NCBI GenBank assembly: GCA_025463215.1
Contig: JAOBWF010000047.1
Coordinates: 1-33,103, forward strand
Source of the DNA: Acidobacteriota bacterium
Lineage (GTDB): Bacteria; Acidobacteriota; Vicinamibacteria; Vicinamibacterales; CAVVIG01
DNA length: 33,103 nucleotides
Direction: 5' to 3'
A program made the translations under genes and the position numbers. Shown here piece after piece: positions 19,422 to 26,884 of the stretch (the stretch's first letter is position 1; each line of letters begins with the position of its first letter). The notes below the pieces were generated by a model that saw nothing but the letters and a program-made list of their open reading frames with translations, was not told the origin of the DNA and made no database searches.

Positions 19422-20648
19422 GTGCCGCGGTTGTGGATCGTCCTCTGCTGCCTGGCGCTCACCGCCTGCGACAGACGATCCCCGCCGGCGCCCCCTGACG
19501 TCGGCACCCCACCCGCAACGGAAACGATCAACGGCACCGAGCGCATTGGTTGGGATCAGCCAGCCGCCGACGCGGTCGAGCTCGCAGCGATTCGCTACGC
19601 GATCTACGTCGACGGCGGGCGCAGCGAGCTTGGCGGCGTGAGTTGCGACACGACGACTGCGGGCGCCGCGTTCGCCTGCACTGCGCCATTACCCTCGATG
19701 TCGAGGGGGGCGCATACCCTCGAGCTCTCCTCGTTTGTGAACGACGGCGGAGTCCTGGAGAGTGCGCGTTCGGCCGCGCTGCACGTCACCGTGGCGGCGC
19801 AAACGCTTGCCGCCGCCGACGCGCCCGTCCTGCGCCGTGGGCTGGCGTTGAAAACCACTGTGGTCGGTGGACTCGAATCGCCGGCCGACCTGGCGATTGC
19901 ACCCGACGGCCGGATCTTCGTCGCGGAGCGCGCCGGCCGCATCCGCATCATCCGTGATGGCCGCCTTCTGCACGAGCCGGCGCTTGCGCTCGACACCGGC
20001 GCGGGCGCGATCGGCCAGCTGCTGGCCCTCGCGCTCGATCCGCAGTTCCCGCGGACTGGATACGTGTACGCGATCGCGACCGGCGCGTCGCGCACCGGCG
20101 ACCCGGCGTTCACCCTGACGCGTTTCCGCGTCGTGTCGGACACCCTCGCCGATCCGTTCGTCCTGCTCGACGAAGTACCCGCGTCGCCACGCCCGGCGGC
20201 GGCGCTGCGCTTCGGTCCGGACGGCAAGTTGTACGCGGCGTTCGACGATGCGGGCGAGTCGCGCCGCCGGCTGGACCCGGGGTCGTTCAACGGCAAGGTG
20301 CTGCGGCTCGACGCGGGCGGCACGACCCCTGCCGACGCCGCTGGCCGGACACCGATCTATGCCGCGGGGTACGGATCGCCGATCGCGATCGACTGGGATC
20401 CGTCGACCGCGACGCTGTGGGTCGCGGATCGTGCGGCCGCCGCCGCGCCGTTCGCGATCTATCGCGGCGCGCTGATGCCGGCCTGGAACGGCCGCCTGAT
20501 GAGCGCCGATACGCTGTTCGATCGGGGCGCCGGCGGCGGCGGACCGATTGCCGTCGGTCCGGACGGCGCGATCTACGTCGGCACATCGCGCGGCGTCGCA
20601 CGCGCGGCCCCGGAAGGCGACCGGCCGGTCGGCGGCGTCAGTCGATGA
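19422..20648 (+). CDS. GSDH-family propeller lipoprotein, catalytic residues lost
   Basis: A 408-residue protein from GTG 19422, with lipoprotein signal MPRLWIVLCCLALTAC (Cys16). Residues 38-125 look like a fibronectin type III or similar beta-sandwich (ERIGWDQPAADAVELAAIRYAIYVDG, GAHTLELSSFV). Residues 140-400 form a GSDH-type propeller (SPADLAIAPDGRIFVAER, LALALDPQFPRTGYVYAI, LRFGPDGKLYAAFDDAG, FNGKVLRLDAGG). Where active members have H-x-G-G-x-L-x-F-G-P-D-G, this one reads PRPAAALRFGPDG with Arg257 in place of the catalytic His, and the G-x-R-N-P motif is GYGSP. PQQ-dependent sugar oxidation is therefore unlikely; a binding role is more probable. It overlaps the convergent cysNC stop by 11 bases. 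Confidence 0.85.
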   Translation: MPRLWIVLCCLALTACDRRSPPAPPDVGTPPATETINGTERIGWDQPAADAVELAAIRYAIYVDGGRSELGGVSCDTTTAGAAFACTAPLPSMSRGAHTLELSSFVNDGGVLESARSAALHVTVAAQTLAAADAPVLRRGLALKTTVVGGLESPADLAIAPDGRIFVAERAGRIRIIRDGRLLHEPALALDTGAGAIGQLLALALDPQFPRTGYVYAIATGASRTGDPAFTLTRFRVVSDTLADPFVLLDEVPASPRPAAALRFGPDGKLYAAFDDAGESRRRLDPGSFNGKVLRLDAGGTTPADAAGRTPIYAAGYGSPIAIDWDPSTATLWVADRAAAAAPFAIYRGALMPAWNGRLMSADTLFDRGAGGGGPIAVGPDGAIYVGTSRGVARAAPEGDRPVGGVSR

Positions 20649-22518
20649 TGCCGCGCGCCTGTAACTGGACGACGATCGCGGCCGATGCGTCGGCAGCGCT
20701 CACTTGCTCGGTGTCGACGGTGAGCTCCGGCGCCGGCGGTGGTTCGTAGGGCGCCGAGACGCCGGTGAACTGCGGCACGTCGCCCCGCGAGGCGCGTGCG
20801 TACAAACCCTTGGGGTCGCGCTGCCGGCAGGTGTCGACCGAGGCCGCGACGAACACTTCGAGGAACTGCGCCGCCGGCAGCAGCGCGCGCACGCGATCCC
20901 GATCGCGTTGATACGGGGAGACGAACGCGCACAACACAATCGAGCCCTGCTCGAAGAACAGCCGCGCCACCTCGCCGGCGCGCCGGATGTTCTCGGCGCG
21001 ATCGGCCGGCGAAAACGTCAGGTCGCGGCACAATCCGTGGCGCAGCTGGTCGCCGTCGAGCAGCATGGTGCGGCAGCCGCGCGCGAACAGCGCGCGCTCG
21101 AGGTGGCGCGCGATCGTCGTCTTGCCCGAGCCGGAGAGCCCCGTCAACCAGACGACCGCCCCACGATGGCCCTGTTGTCGTTCGCGTTCAGCGCGTGGAA
21201 TATGCCAGTCGTGCCACACCGCGGCACTCGGCGCCTCCGGTGTCGGCCGCGGCCGCTCGCGCGCCGCGCCGCGGATCATGCCGGCGGCGACGGTCGCGTT
21301 GGTGTCGGGATCGATCAGCACGAAGCCGCCGGTCGCGCCGTTCACGCGATAGGTGTCGAAGAAAATCGGCTGCCCGGTCGTGATCTCGACGCGGCCGATG
21401 TCGTTGAGGCCGAGCGTGTCCGCCGGCTGGCGGTGCAGCGTGTCGACGTCGAGGCGATAGTCGATGCGGGTCACGAACGCCTGCACCTGCCGCGTGGTGT
21501 GGAGCAGCGCGTACATGCGATTGACCTGCAGCGGCTCGCCGTCCATCCAGCACACGTAGGCATCCAGCCGGACGCCGACGGTCGGGACGTTGCCGGCGCG
21601 GACGATCATGTCGCCGCGCGAGATGTCGATCTCCTCGGTCGTGGTCAGGACCACCGCCTCGCCCGCCCGCGCTTCATCCTTCGGGCCGTCGAATGTCGCG
21701 ACCGATTTGATCCGCGCCGACAATCCCGACGGCAGCACGACGATCGGCTCGCCGGGCCTGATCGAGCCCGACGCCACCGTGCCGGCATAGCCGCGAAAGC
21801 TCTGGTTCGGCCGGATGACGTATTGCACGGGAAAACGGAAGTCGATCGCATCGGTGCGGCCGCCGGCATTGACGGTCTCGAGCCGGTGCAGCAGCGATCC
21901 CCCTTGATACCACGCCATCCGCGGCGACGGCGTCACGACATTGTCGCCGTCGAGCGCGGACAGCGGCACGAACACGATGTCCTTCACGGTGAGCTTGGCG
22001 GCGAAGGCCGTGAACTCGCGGACGATCGCGTCGTAGGCCGCCTCGTCATAGCCGACCAGGTCCATCTTGTTGACCGCGACGATGACGTGCGGAATGCCCA
22101 GCAGCGACGTGATGACCGCATGCCGCCGCGACTGCGGCAGCACGCCTTTGGATGCGTCGACCAGGATGACCGCCAAATCCGCGGTCGACGCGCCGGTCAC
22201 CATGTTGCGCGTGTACTGAATGTGCCCCGGGGTGTCGGCGACGATGAACTTGCGCTTCGGCGTCGCGAAAAACCGGTAGGCGACATCGATGGTGATTTTC
22301 TGTTCGCGCTCGGCCCGGAGGCCGTCGGTGACGAGGGCGAGGTCGAGGCGGTCGTCGCCCAGGCGGCGGCTGGCGCCGGCGAGCTGTTCGAGCTGGTCGT
22401 CGAACAGCGACTTGGTGTCGTACAGCAGCCGCCCGATCAGCGTGCTCTTGCCATCATCCACGCTGCCGGCAGTCGCGAAGCGCAGCAGATCGCGCTGGCG
22501 GGTCGGAACGGCCGCCAT
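20638..22518 (-). CDS. cysNC: Bifunctional sulfate adenylyltransferase subunit 1 / APS kinase
   Basis: A 626-residue fusion. The N-terminal part (about 1-425) is the CysN GTPase: GSVDDGKST P-loop, DTPGHIQY switch II and VAVNKMDL guanine motif, followed by EF-Tu-like barrels. The C-terminal part (about 445-626) is APS kinase (CysC): VVWLTGLSGSGKTT P-loop, LLDGDQLRHGL, FSPADRAENIRR and FVSPYQRDRDRVR. Together they activate sulfate to APS and then PAPS in the cytoplasm, with GTP hydrolysis driving APS formation, for assimilation or for sulfation. The same arrangement is found in NodQ. ATG 22518 shares its A with the TGA stop of cysD, so the two subunits are translationally coupled. Confidence 0.97.
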   Translation of the reverse strand: MAAVPTRQRDLLRFATAGSVDDGKSTLIGRLLYDTKSLFDDQLEQLAGASRRLGDDRLDLALVTDGLRAEREQKITIDVAYRFFATPKRKFIVADTPGHIQYTRNMVTGASTADLAVILVDASKGVLPQSRRHAVITSLLGIPHVIVAVNKMDLVGYDEAAYDAIVREFTAFAAKLTVKDIVFVPLSALDGDNVVTPSPRMAWYQGGSLLHRLETVNAGGRTDAIDFRFPVQYVIRPNQSFRGYAGTVASGSIRPGEPIVVLPSGLSARIKSVATFDGPKDEARAGEAVVLTTTEEIDISRGDMIVRAGNVPTVGVRLDAYVCWMDGEPLQVNRMYALLHTTRQVQAFVTRIDYRLDVDTLHRQPADTLGLNDIGRVEITTGQPIFFDTYRVNGATGGFVLIDPDTNATVAAGMIRGAARERPRPTPEAPSAAVWHDWHIPRAERERQQGHRGAVVWLTGLSGSGKTTIARHLERALFARGCRTMLLDGDQLRHGLCRDLTFSPADRAENIRRAGEVARLFFEQGSIVLCAFVSPYQRDRDRVRALLPAAQFLEVFVAASVDTCRQRDPKGLYARASRGDVPQFTGVSAPYEPPPAPELTVDTEQVSAADASAAIVVQLQARGIID

Positions 22519-23423
22519 CAGAAATAGCCTTGCCGCTTACGGTCTTCCATCGCCGTTTCCGATCGCCTGTCGTCGGCGCGGCCGCCGCGTTCGGTCAGCC
22601 GCGAGGCGGCGGTTTCGACCACGATGTCGGCGACCGAGCGGGCGCGCGACTCGACCGCCCCCGTGCAGGTGGCGTCGCCGACAGTCCGGAACCGCACCGT
22701 CCGGGTCGATGCGGTTTCGCCCGGCTGCAGCTGGAGATAGGGCGTCACCGCGAGCAGCACGCCGGCGCGCTCGACGACGGCGCGATCATGCGCGAAATAC
22801 AGATCCGGCACCGGAATCTGCTCGTGCGCGATGTACTGCCAGACGTCGAGCTCGGTCCAGTTCGACAGCGGAAACACGCGGAAGTGCTCCCCCGGCCGCT
22901 TGCGGCCGTTATAGAGATTCCACAGTTCGGGGCGCTGGTTTTTCGGATCCCATTGGCCGACGAAATCGCGGTGCGAGAACACCCGCTCCTTGGCGCGGGC
23001 TTTTTCTTCGTCGCGTCTCGCGCCGCCGATTGCGGCGTCGAGCGCGAGCTCCTTGATCGCATGCAGCAGCGTCGTCGTCTGCAGCGCGTTGCGGCTGGTC
23101 GCGGGACCGATCTCTTCGCGCACGTGTCCCAGGTCGATCGAATCCTGGACCGAGCGCACCATCAGGGTCGCATCGATCGCGGCGACGAAGCGGTCGCGAA
23201 ACGCCAGGGTCTCGGCGAAGTTGTGCCCGGTGTCGATGTGCAGGAGCGGAAAGGGGCTGCGCGCGGGCGCGAATGCCTTGCGCGCAATCCAGGCGACGAC
23301 GATCGAATCCTTTCCGCCGGAAAACAGCAACGCCACCCGCTCGAACTGGGCGGCGACCTCGCGGAGAATATGAATGGCTTCGCTTTCCAGCAGCGACAGG
23401 TCGTACGGGGCAGCCGTGTTCAC
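22518..23423 (-). CDS. cysD: Sulfate adenylyltransferase subunit 2
   Basis: A 301-residue ATP-pyrophosphatase-type enzyme, matching the usual CysD length. The PP-loop is VALLFSGGKDS (SGGKDS at 35-40). Further landmarks are FPLLHIDTGHNFAETL, IGGARRDEEKARAKERVFS, WDPKNQRPELWNLYNGR, FRVFPLSNWTELDVWQYI and, near the end, VRFRTVGDATCTGAVES. It ends with the conserved MEDRKRQGYF tail that contacts CysN. It joins sulfate and ATP to give APS with the CysN GTPase as partner. GTG 23423 is chosen because the standard N-terminus begins there (YDLSLLESEAIHILREV) and GATACT with an upstream TG stands eight bases before it. A much longer open frame upstream is read-through in the previous gene. Confidence 0.97.
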   Translation of the reverse strand: MNTAAPYDLSLLESEAIHILREVAAQFERVALLFSGGKDSIVVAWIARKAFAPARSPFPLLHIDTGHNFAETLAFRDRFVAAIDATLMVRSVQDSIDLGHVREEIGPATSRNALQTTTLLHAIKELALDAAIGGARRDEEKARAKERVFSHRDFVGQWDPKNQRPELWNLYNGRKRPGEHFRVFPLSNWTELDVWQYIAHEQIPVPDLYFAHDRAVVERAGVLLAVTPYLQLQPGETASTRTVRFRTVGDATCTGAVESRARSVADIVVETAASRLTERGGRADDRRSETAMEDRKRQGYF

Positions 23424-23431
23424 CGGGCCGT

Positions 23432-23437
23432 AGTATC
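23432..23437 (-). promoter_or_regulatory. Extended -10 of leaderless-type promoter for cysDNC
   Basis: TGCGATACT on the minus strand carries the TGn extension; GATACT ends eight bases before GTG 23423. It lies in the 29-base gap after the preceding hydrolase gene, so cysD may be transcribed on its own. Confidence 0.42.
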
Positions 23438-23452
23438 GCACGGCACCGGAAG

Positions 23453-24544
23453 TTATCGCCCGCCCGGAAGCGCCGCGGCAGGCCGCGGGCCGTAGACTTT
23501 CGCGGCGCCGGTGCGGCCGTTGGTCACGATGAAGGAGCCGTCGGTCTTGGCGCTGACCTTCAGCCAGTGCGCCGTCGACTCGTCCAGGTTCGCGACGTGA
23601 TCGTCGGTGAAGAAGCGCGGCCCTGGCGGCAGCGATCGGTGCAGCTGCCAGGCATCTTCGAGGCCGCGGACCTGGTGCAGCGCCGCGAGCACTTCCGGCG
23701 ATCCGCCCTTCCTCGTACCGTTGTTGAGAATGGCGACACGCGGCGCAAACGCCGCGAACGTCGCCGGATCGGCGCCGTCGGGCCCGGCGTGATGGGCGAC
23801 GAGATAGACGTCGGTCGCACCGATCAGATTGTTCGGACAGGCCAGCGCGGCGAGCGGCGGGCCGGAGAGATCGCCGACGTCCAGGAACGTGAAGCGGCCG
23901 AAGCGCAGCAGCACGCCGGTCGAGCGCGGGTTCTCGCTCGGCTCCTGGGCCGGCGGCGGCGTCGCGCCACACGCGGGATTGGCCGCACCGGCGCCGGGCA
24001 GCGGCGCCTGCAGCGTCTCGCCGGCGGCGCTGACGACCACGGTGTTGACCCCCGCCAGCGGGATGGTGCCACCGGGCTTCACGACCAGATGTTTTTTCGT
24101 CGCGCGCACGCGCGCATACCGGTCGAACGCGCCCTGGGTGCCTGGGACCCGCGCCTCCGCATCCGGACCGGGCACGTCATGGTCGATGAACGTGCCAATC
24201 GGGATCAGCTGCGCAAGCTCCGGCACGGCGCCGTCGTGATCGGCGTGGAAGTGGGTGATCAGCAGGTAGTCGATCCGCTTGACGCCGGCGGCGCGCGCCG
24301 CCGCCAGGATCCGGTTGGCATCGCGCGCCTTGTGCGGATCGCCGGGCAGCGAGGCGAACGTGCCGTCGCCGGGAAAGCCGGTGTCGATCAACAGCGTCTG
24401 CCCGCTCGGCGTCACGACCAGCGTCGACTGGCCCCCCTCGACATCGATGAAATAGATGTCGAGCGTCCGCTGCTGCGCCGCCGCCGGGCGCGGCGCGGCC
24501 ACGGCGAGCGCGAGAATGACGACCAGGCGACCGAACGGTTTCAC
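23453..24544 (-). CDS. Secreted metallo-beta-lactamase-fold hydrolase, ComEC C-domain-like
   Basis: A 363-residue protein with signal peptide MKPFGRLVVILALAVAAPRPAAAQ. The core begins LDIYFIDVEGGQSTLVVTPSGQTLLIDTGF, the arrangement seen in the metallo-beta-lactamase domain of the DNA-uptake protein ComEC and its free-standing relatives. The zinc motif is ITHFHADHDG (His98, His100, Asp102, His103); later ligands appear as DVGDLSG and VAHHAGPDGADP. Such exported single-domain relatives may be phosphodiesterases or nucleases. No competence membrane domain is present, so a role in transformation is not supported. GTG 24544 follows GAGGAGGAG closely, a strong Shine-Dalgarno. It lies upstream of cysD on the same strand and diverges from the glycosyltransferase with a 26-base gap. 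Confidence 0.88.
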   Translation of the reverse strand: MKPFGRLVVILALAVAAPRPAAAQQRTLDIYFIDVEGGQSTLVVTPSGQTLLIDTGFPGDGTFASLPGDPHKARDANRILAAARAAGVKRIDYLLITHFHADHDGAVPELAQLIPIGTFIDHDVPGPDAEARVPGTQGAFDRYARVRATKKHLVVKPGGTIPLAGVNTVVVSAAGETLQAPLPGAGAANPACGATPPPAQEPSENPRSTGVLLRFGRFTFLDVGDLSGPPLAALACPNNLIGATDVYLVAHHAGPDGADPATFAAFAPRVAILNNGTRKGGSPEVLAALHQVRGLEDAWQLHRSLPPGPRFFTDDHVANLDESTAHWLKVSAKTDGSFIVTNGRTGAAKVYGPRPAAALPGGR

Positions 24545-24570
24545 TGCTCCTCCTCGTGAGATGCTTGCGC

Positions 24571-25704
24571 ATGCGCCTCGGGCTCGTCGTCTCCGGCGGC
24601 TTCGATCCGTCGGGACGGGATCGCGTCACGCCGAGCCTGCTGTGGCTGGTCGAACGTCTCGCCCGCCGGCACGACGTGCACGTATTCGTCCTCGACTACT
24701 TCGCGGCGCCGTGCCGGTATCCGCTGCTCGGCGCCACCATCCATGATATCGGACGCGCCGGCGGATTGCCGGGGCGCCGCCGCGCCGGCCAGCGCCGCCG
24801 TCTCGCGGCGGCGATCGACGCACACGGGCGGTTCGACGTGCTGCATGCCTATCAGGGGATCCCGGCGATCGTCACCGCGCCGCTGGCGCGGGATCGCGGC
24901 GTGCCGCTGGTCGTGACGCTCGACAGCGGAGAGCTGACGGCGATCGACGACATCGGCTATGGCCTGCAGCGCCGCTGGTTCGATCGCCGCGCAATCGCGT
25001 GGACGATCGGGATCGCGGCGCGGGTCACGGTCGCCACGGGGTTCATGGCCGGCCTGATGCCGGCGGCCGACGGCGGCACCGCGGTGGTGCCGCTCGGCGT
25101 CGATGCCGCGGCATTCCCTCTTGCCGCGCGCGCGGACGGCCCGCCGTGGCGGCTGCTGCGCGTGGCCAGCATCAACCGGGTGAAAGATTATCCGGTTCTG
25201 CTCGAGGCCATCGCGCTGGTCGCCGCCCGCGGCATCGACGTGTACCTCGACGTGGTCGGCGAGGACACGATGAACGGACGGATGCAGGCGCTGGCGCGGA
25301 CGCTCGGCGTCGACGGGCGCGTGACCTTCCACGGTTTCCAGCCGACGGATCGCGCCGCCGCGTTCTATGCGCGCGCGCACCTGCACGTGGTCTCGTCGCG
25401 CCACGAAGCGGCCGGGGTCGTCGTGCTCGAAGCGGCCGCGGCGGGTGTGCCGACGGTCGGGACGCGGGTCGGCTATATCGCGGACTGGCAGCCGGATCGC
25501 GCGGTCGCCGTGGCCGTCGCCGATCCGCAGGCGCTGTCGGGCGCGATCATCGATCTGCTGCAGGATGAGGCGAGGCGTGAGCGGATCAGGTCGGCCGCGC
25601 GCGCATGGACGCTGGCGCATGATGCGGACTGGACGGCCGCAGCGTTCGATCGGATCTACCGCGAAGTGGCCACCATACCGCCGCTTCTCCGATCGCGACG
25701 CTGA
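24571..25704 (+). CDS. GT4-type glycosyltransferase
   Basis: A 377-residue GT-B fold enzyme. The N-terminal domain opens MRLGLVVSGGFDPSGRDRVTPSLLWL and contains VLHAYQGIPAIV. The C-terminal donor domain begins near LLRVASINRVKDYPVLLEAI and has the E-x7-E motif at Glu279-Glu287 (HEAAGVVVLE) followed by AAAGVPTVGTRVGYIADW, typical of retaining family 4 transferases using nucleotide sugars. It has no signal peptide or membrane segment. ATG 24571 is chosen because the fold begins immediately; GTG 24556 would add five residues. Its 3' end overlaps the convergent flippase gene by 119 bases. It probably adds a sugar to the product made and exported by the minus-strand operon on the right, an inference from position. 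Confidence 0.9.
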   Translation: MRLGLVVSGGFDPSGRDRVTPSLLWLVERLARRHDVHVFVLDYFAAPCRYPLLGATIHDIGRAGGLPGRRRAGQRRRLAAAIDAHGRFDVLHAYQGIPAIVTAPLARDRGVPLVVTLDSGELTAIDDIGYGLQRRWFDRRAIAWTIGIAARVTVATGFMAGLMPAADGGTAVVPLGVDAAAFPLAARADGPPWRLLRVASINRVKDYPVLLEAIALVAARGIDVYLDVVGEDTMNGRMQALARTLGVDGRVTFHGFQPTDRAAAFYARAHLHVVSSRHEAAGVVVLEAAAAGVPTVGTRVGYIADWQPDRAVAVAVADPQALSGAIIDLLQDEARRERIRSAARAWTLAHDADWTAAAFDRIYREVATIPPLLRSRR

Positions 25705-26884
25705 CCGCCGCGCCGACACTGCCGAAAGCAGGAATCAACACGGCGCCGAGCGCGAGCTGGACGACGAGCGCGACAGCGCTCCACTGGAGGACGCGGGTTT
25801 CGCCGCCGGACGCGTAGAGGAACACTTTCCGGCCGGAGTTGCTCAGCAGCGGGATCAGGCCGACGCTGACCCAGAACAGCGCCGGCGCGGCGCGCGTGAA
25901 CGACGGTCCGTACACCAGCCGCAGCACCGGACCGGCGAACAGGGCGCAGCCGACCGCGGCCGCCGTGGCCCCGGCGAGCAGCATGCGATCGAAGGTGCGG
26001 AACACGCGATCGGCGGCGGCGCGATCGCGGCCGTGCTCGTGCGTCAGCACCGGCAGGGCGCCGGCAAAGACCGCCTGGGGCGCGAGCCGCGCCACGGTGC
26101 CGAACCGCGACGCCGCGGCAAACAGGCCGAGCTCCGCCTGGGTCGAGAAGTAGCCGAGCATCAGCGGACCGATCCGCGTCTGGACGTTGGCGACCAGACC
26201 GGACAGCGCGAACGGCAGCGCGCGGCGCAGCAGCACCACGATCGCATCGGGCGCCGGCAGCCGGACCGCGCCGCGCTCGCCGAACACGCGCCGCCACGCA
26301 ACAGCCGCGGTCGCAATCTGCGCGAGCTGGACCAGGATCGCGAGCGTGATCAACGACACAATCCGGCCGTCGCGCGCCGCGCCGCCGCGCACCATCAGCG
26401 TCGCCGCGACCATCTGGATCGCGAGCCACGCGGATTCGATCGCGAGCACCGTCGGCAGCCACCGCGGTTGCGACCGGAACAGCGCGCCGAAACAGCCGTA
26501 GACGGCGCCGGCCGTGCCAAGCGCGGCGGCGACGCGCAGGCCCGCGACCGTCTCGGCGTCGGCCGACAGCGAGGTCGCGCCGGCATACAACAGCGCCGCC
26601 AGCGGCACGGCGAGTGCCAGGCGAAGCACGAGCGCGCCCGCGAGCAGCCGGCCTGGTTCCGCGTCCTGCCGCGCGGCGTCGCGCGTCAGCAGGACCCCGA
26701 AGCCGAGATCGACGACGACCGTGAGCGTGGACGCCCACGCGGTGCACAGGATCCAGCGGCCGAAGCGCTCGGCGCCCAGGCCGCGCGCCAGCGCAAACGA
26801 CAACCCGAACCCGATCGCCGCACGGGCGAGATTCGATCCGAGAAAGGCGGCGCTCAGCCGGGCGATGCGCGTCAGCGGCGTCAT
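25586..26884 (-). CDS. Wzx-like polysaccharide flippase (MOP superfamily)
   Basis: A 432-residue integral membrane protein with about 12 to 14 hydrophobic helices. The start MTPLTRIARLSAAFLGSNLARAAIGFGLSFALARGLGAERFGRW... is the typical first helix pair and glycine-rich loop of Wzx/RfbX flippases. Internal LPFALSGLVANVQTRIGPLMLGYFS and RLAPQAVFAGALPVLTHEHGRDR segments match the second half of the family. These proteins move lipid-linked glycans or similar amphiphiles across the inner membrane. ATG 26884 overlaps the amidohydrolase stop as ATGA, so it is the last gene of the operon. After about residue 405 the C-terminus changes to a polar Arg/Pro-rich tail (RTLRPSSPHHAPASMRARPT) that overlaps the convergent glycosyltransferase and may be read-through past an ancestral stop. 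Confidence 0.88.
   Translation of the reverse strand: MTPLTRIARLSAAFLGSNLARAAIGFGLSFALARGLGAERFGRWILCTAWASTLTVVVDLGFGVLLTRDAARQDAEPGRLLAGALVLRLALAVPLAALLYAGATSLSADAETVAGLRVAAALGTAGAVYGCFGALFRSQPRWLPTVLAIESAWLAIQMVAATLMVRGGAARDGRIVSLITLAILVQLAQIATAAVAWRRVFGERGAVRLPAPDAIVVLLRRALPFALSGLVANVQTRIGPLMLGYFSTQAELGLFAAASRFGTVARLAPQAVFAGALPVLTHEHGRDRAAADRVFRTFDRMLLAGATAAAVGCALFAGPVLRLVYGPSFTRAAPALFWVSVGLIPLLSNSGRKVFLYASGGETRVLQWSAVALVVQLALGAVLIPAFGSVGAAVSVAIGEAAVWWPLRGRSDRTLRPSSPHHAPASMRARPT

Noticed and set aside
16277-23423. A sulfur-metabolism island formed by the TsdA-like cytochrome and cysDNC
   Set aside because: The genes are more than 5 kb apart, on opposite strands, with unrelated genes between; sulfate activation and thiosulfate oxidation are not linked here by any shared unit.
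23424-23972. N-terminal extension of the cysD frame by about 180 codons
   Set aside because: It runs through the metallo-beta-lactamase-fold gene in another frame with low-complexity Arg/Ala composition; CysD proteins are about 300 residues.
23453-24544. ComEC competence protein
   Set aside because: Only the metallo-beta-lactamase-like part is present, with a signal peptide and none of the membrane channel domain.
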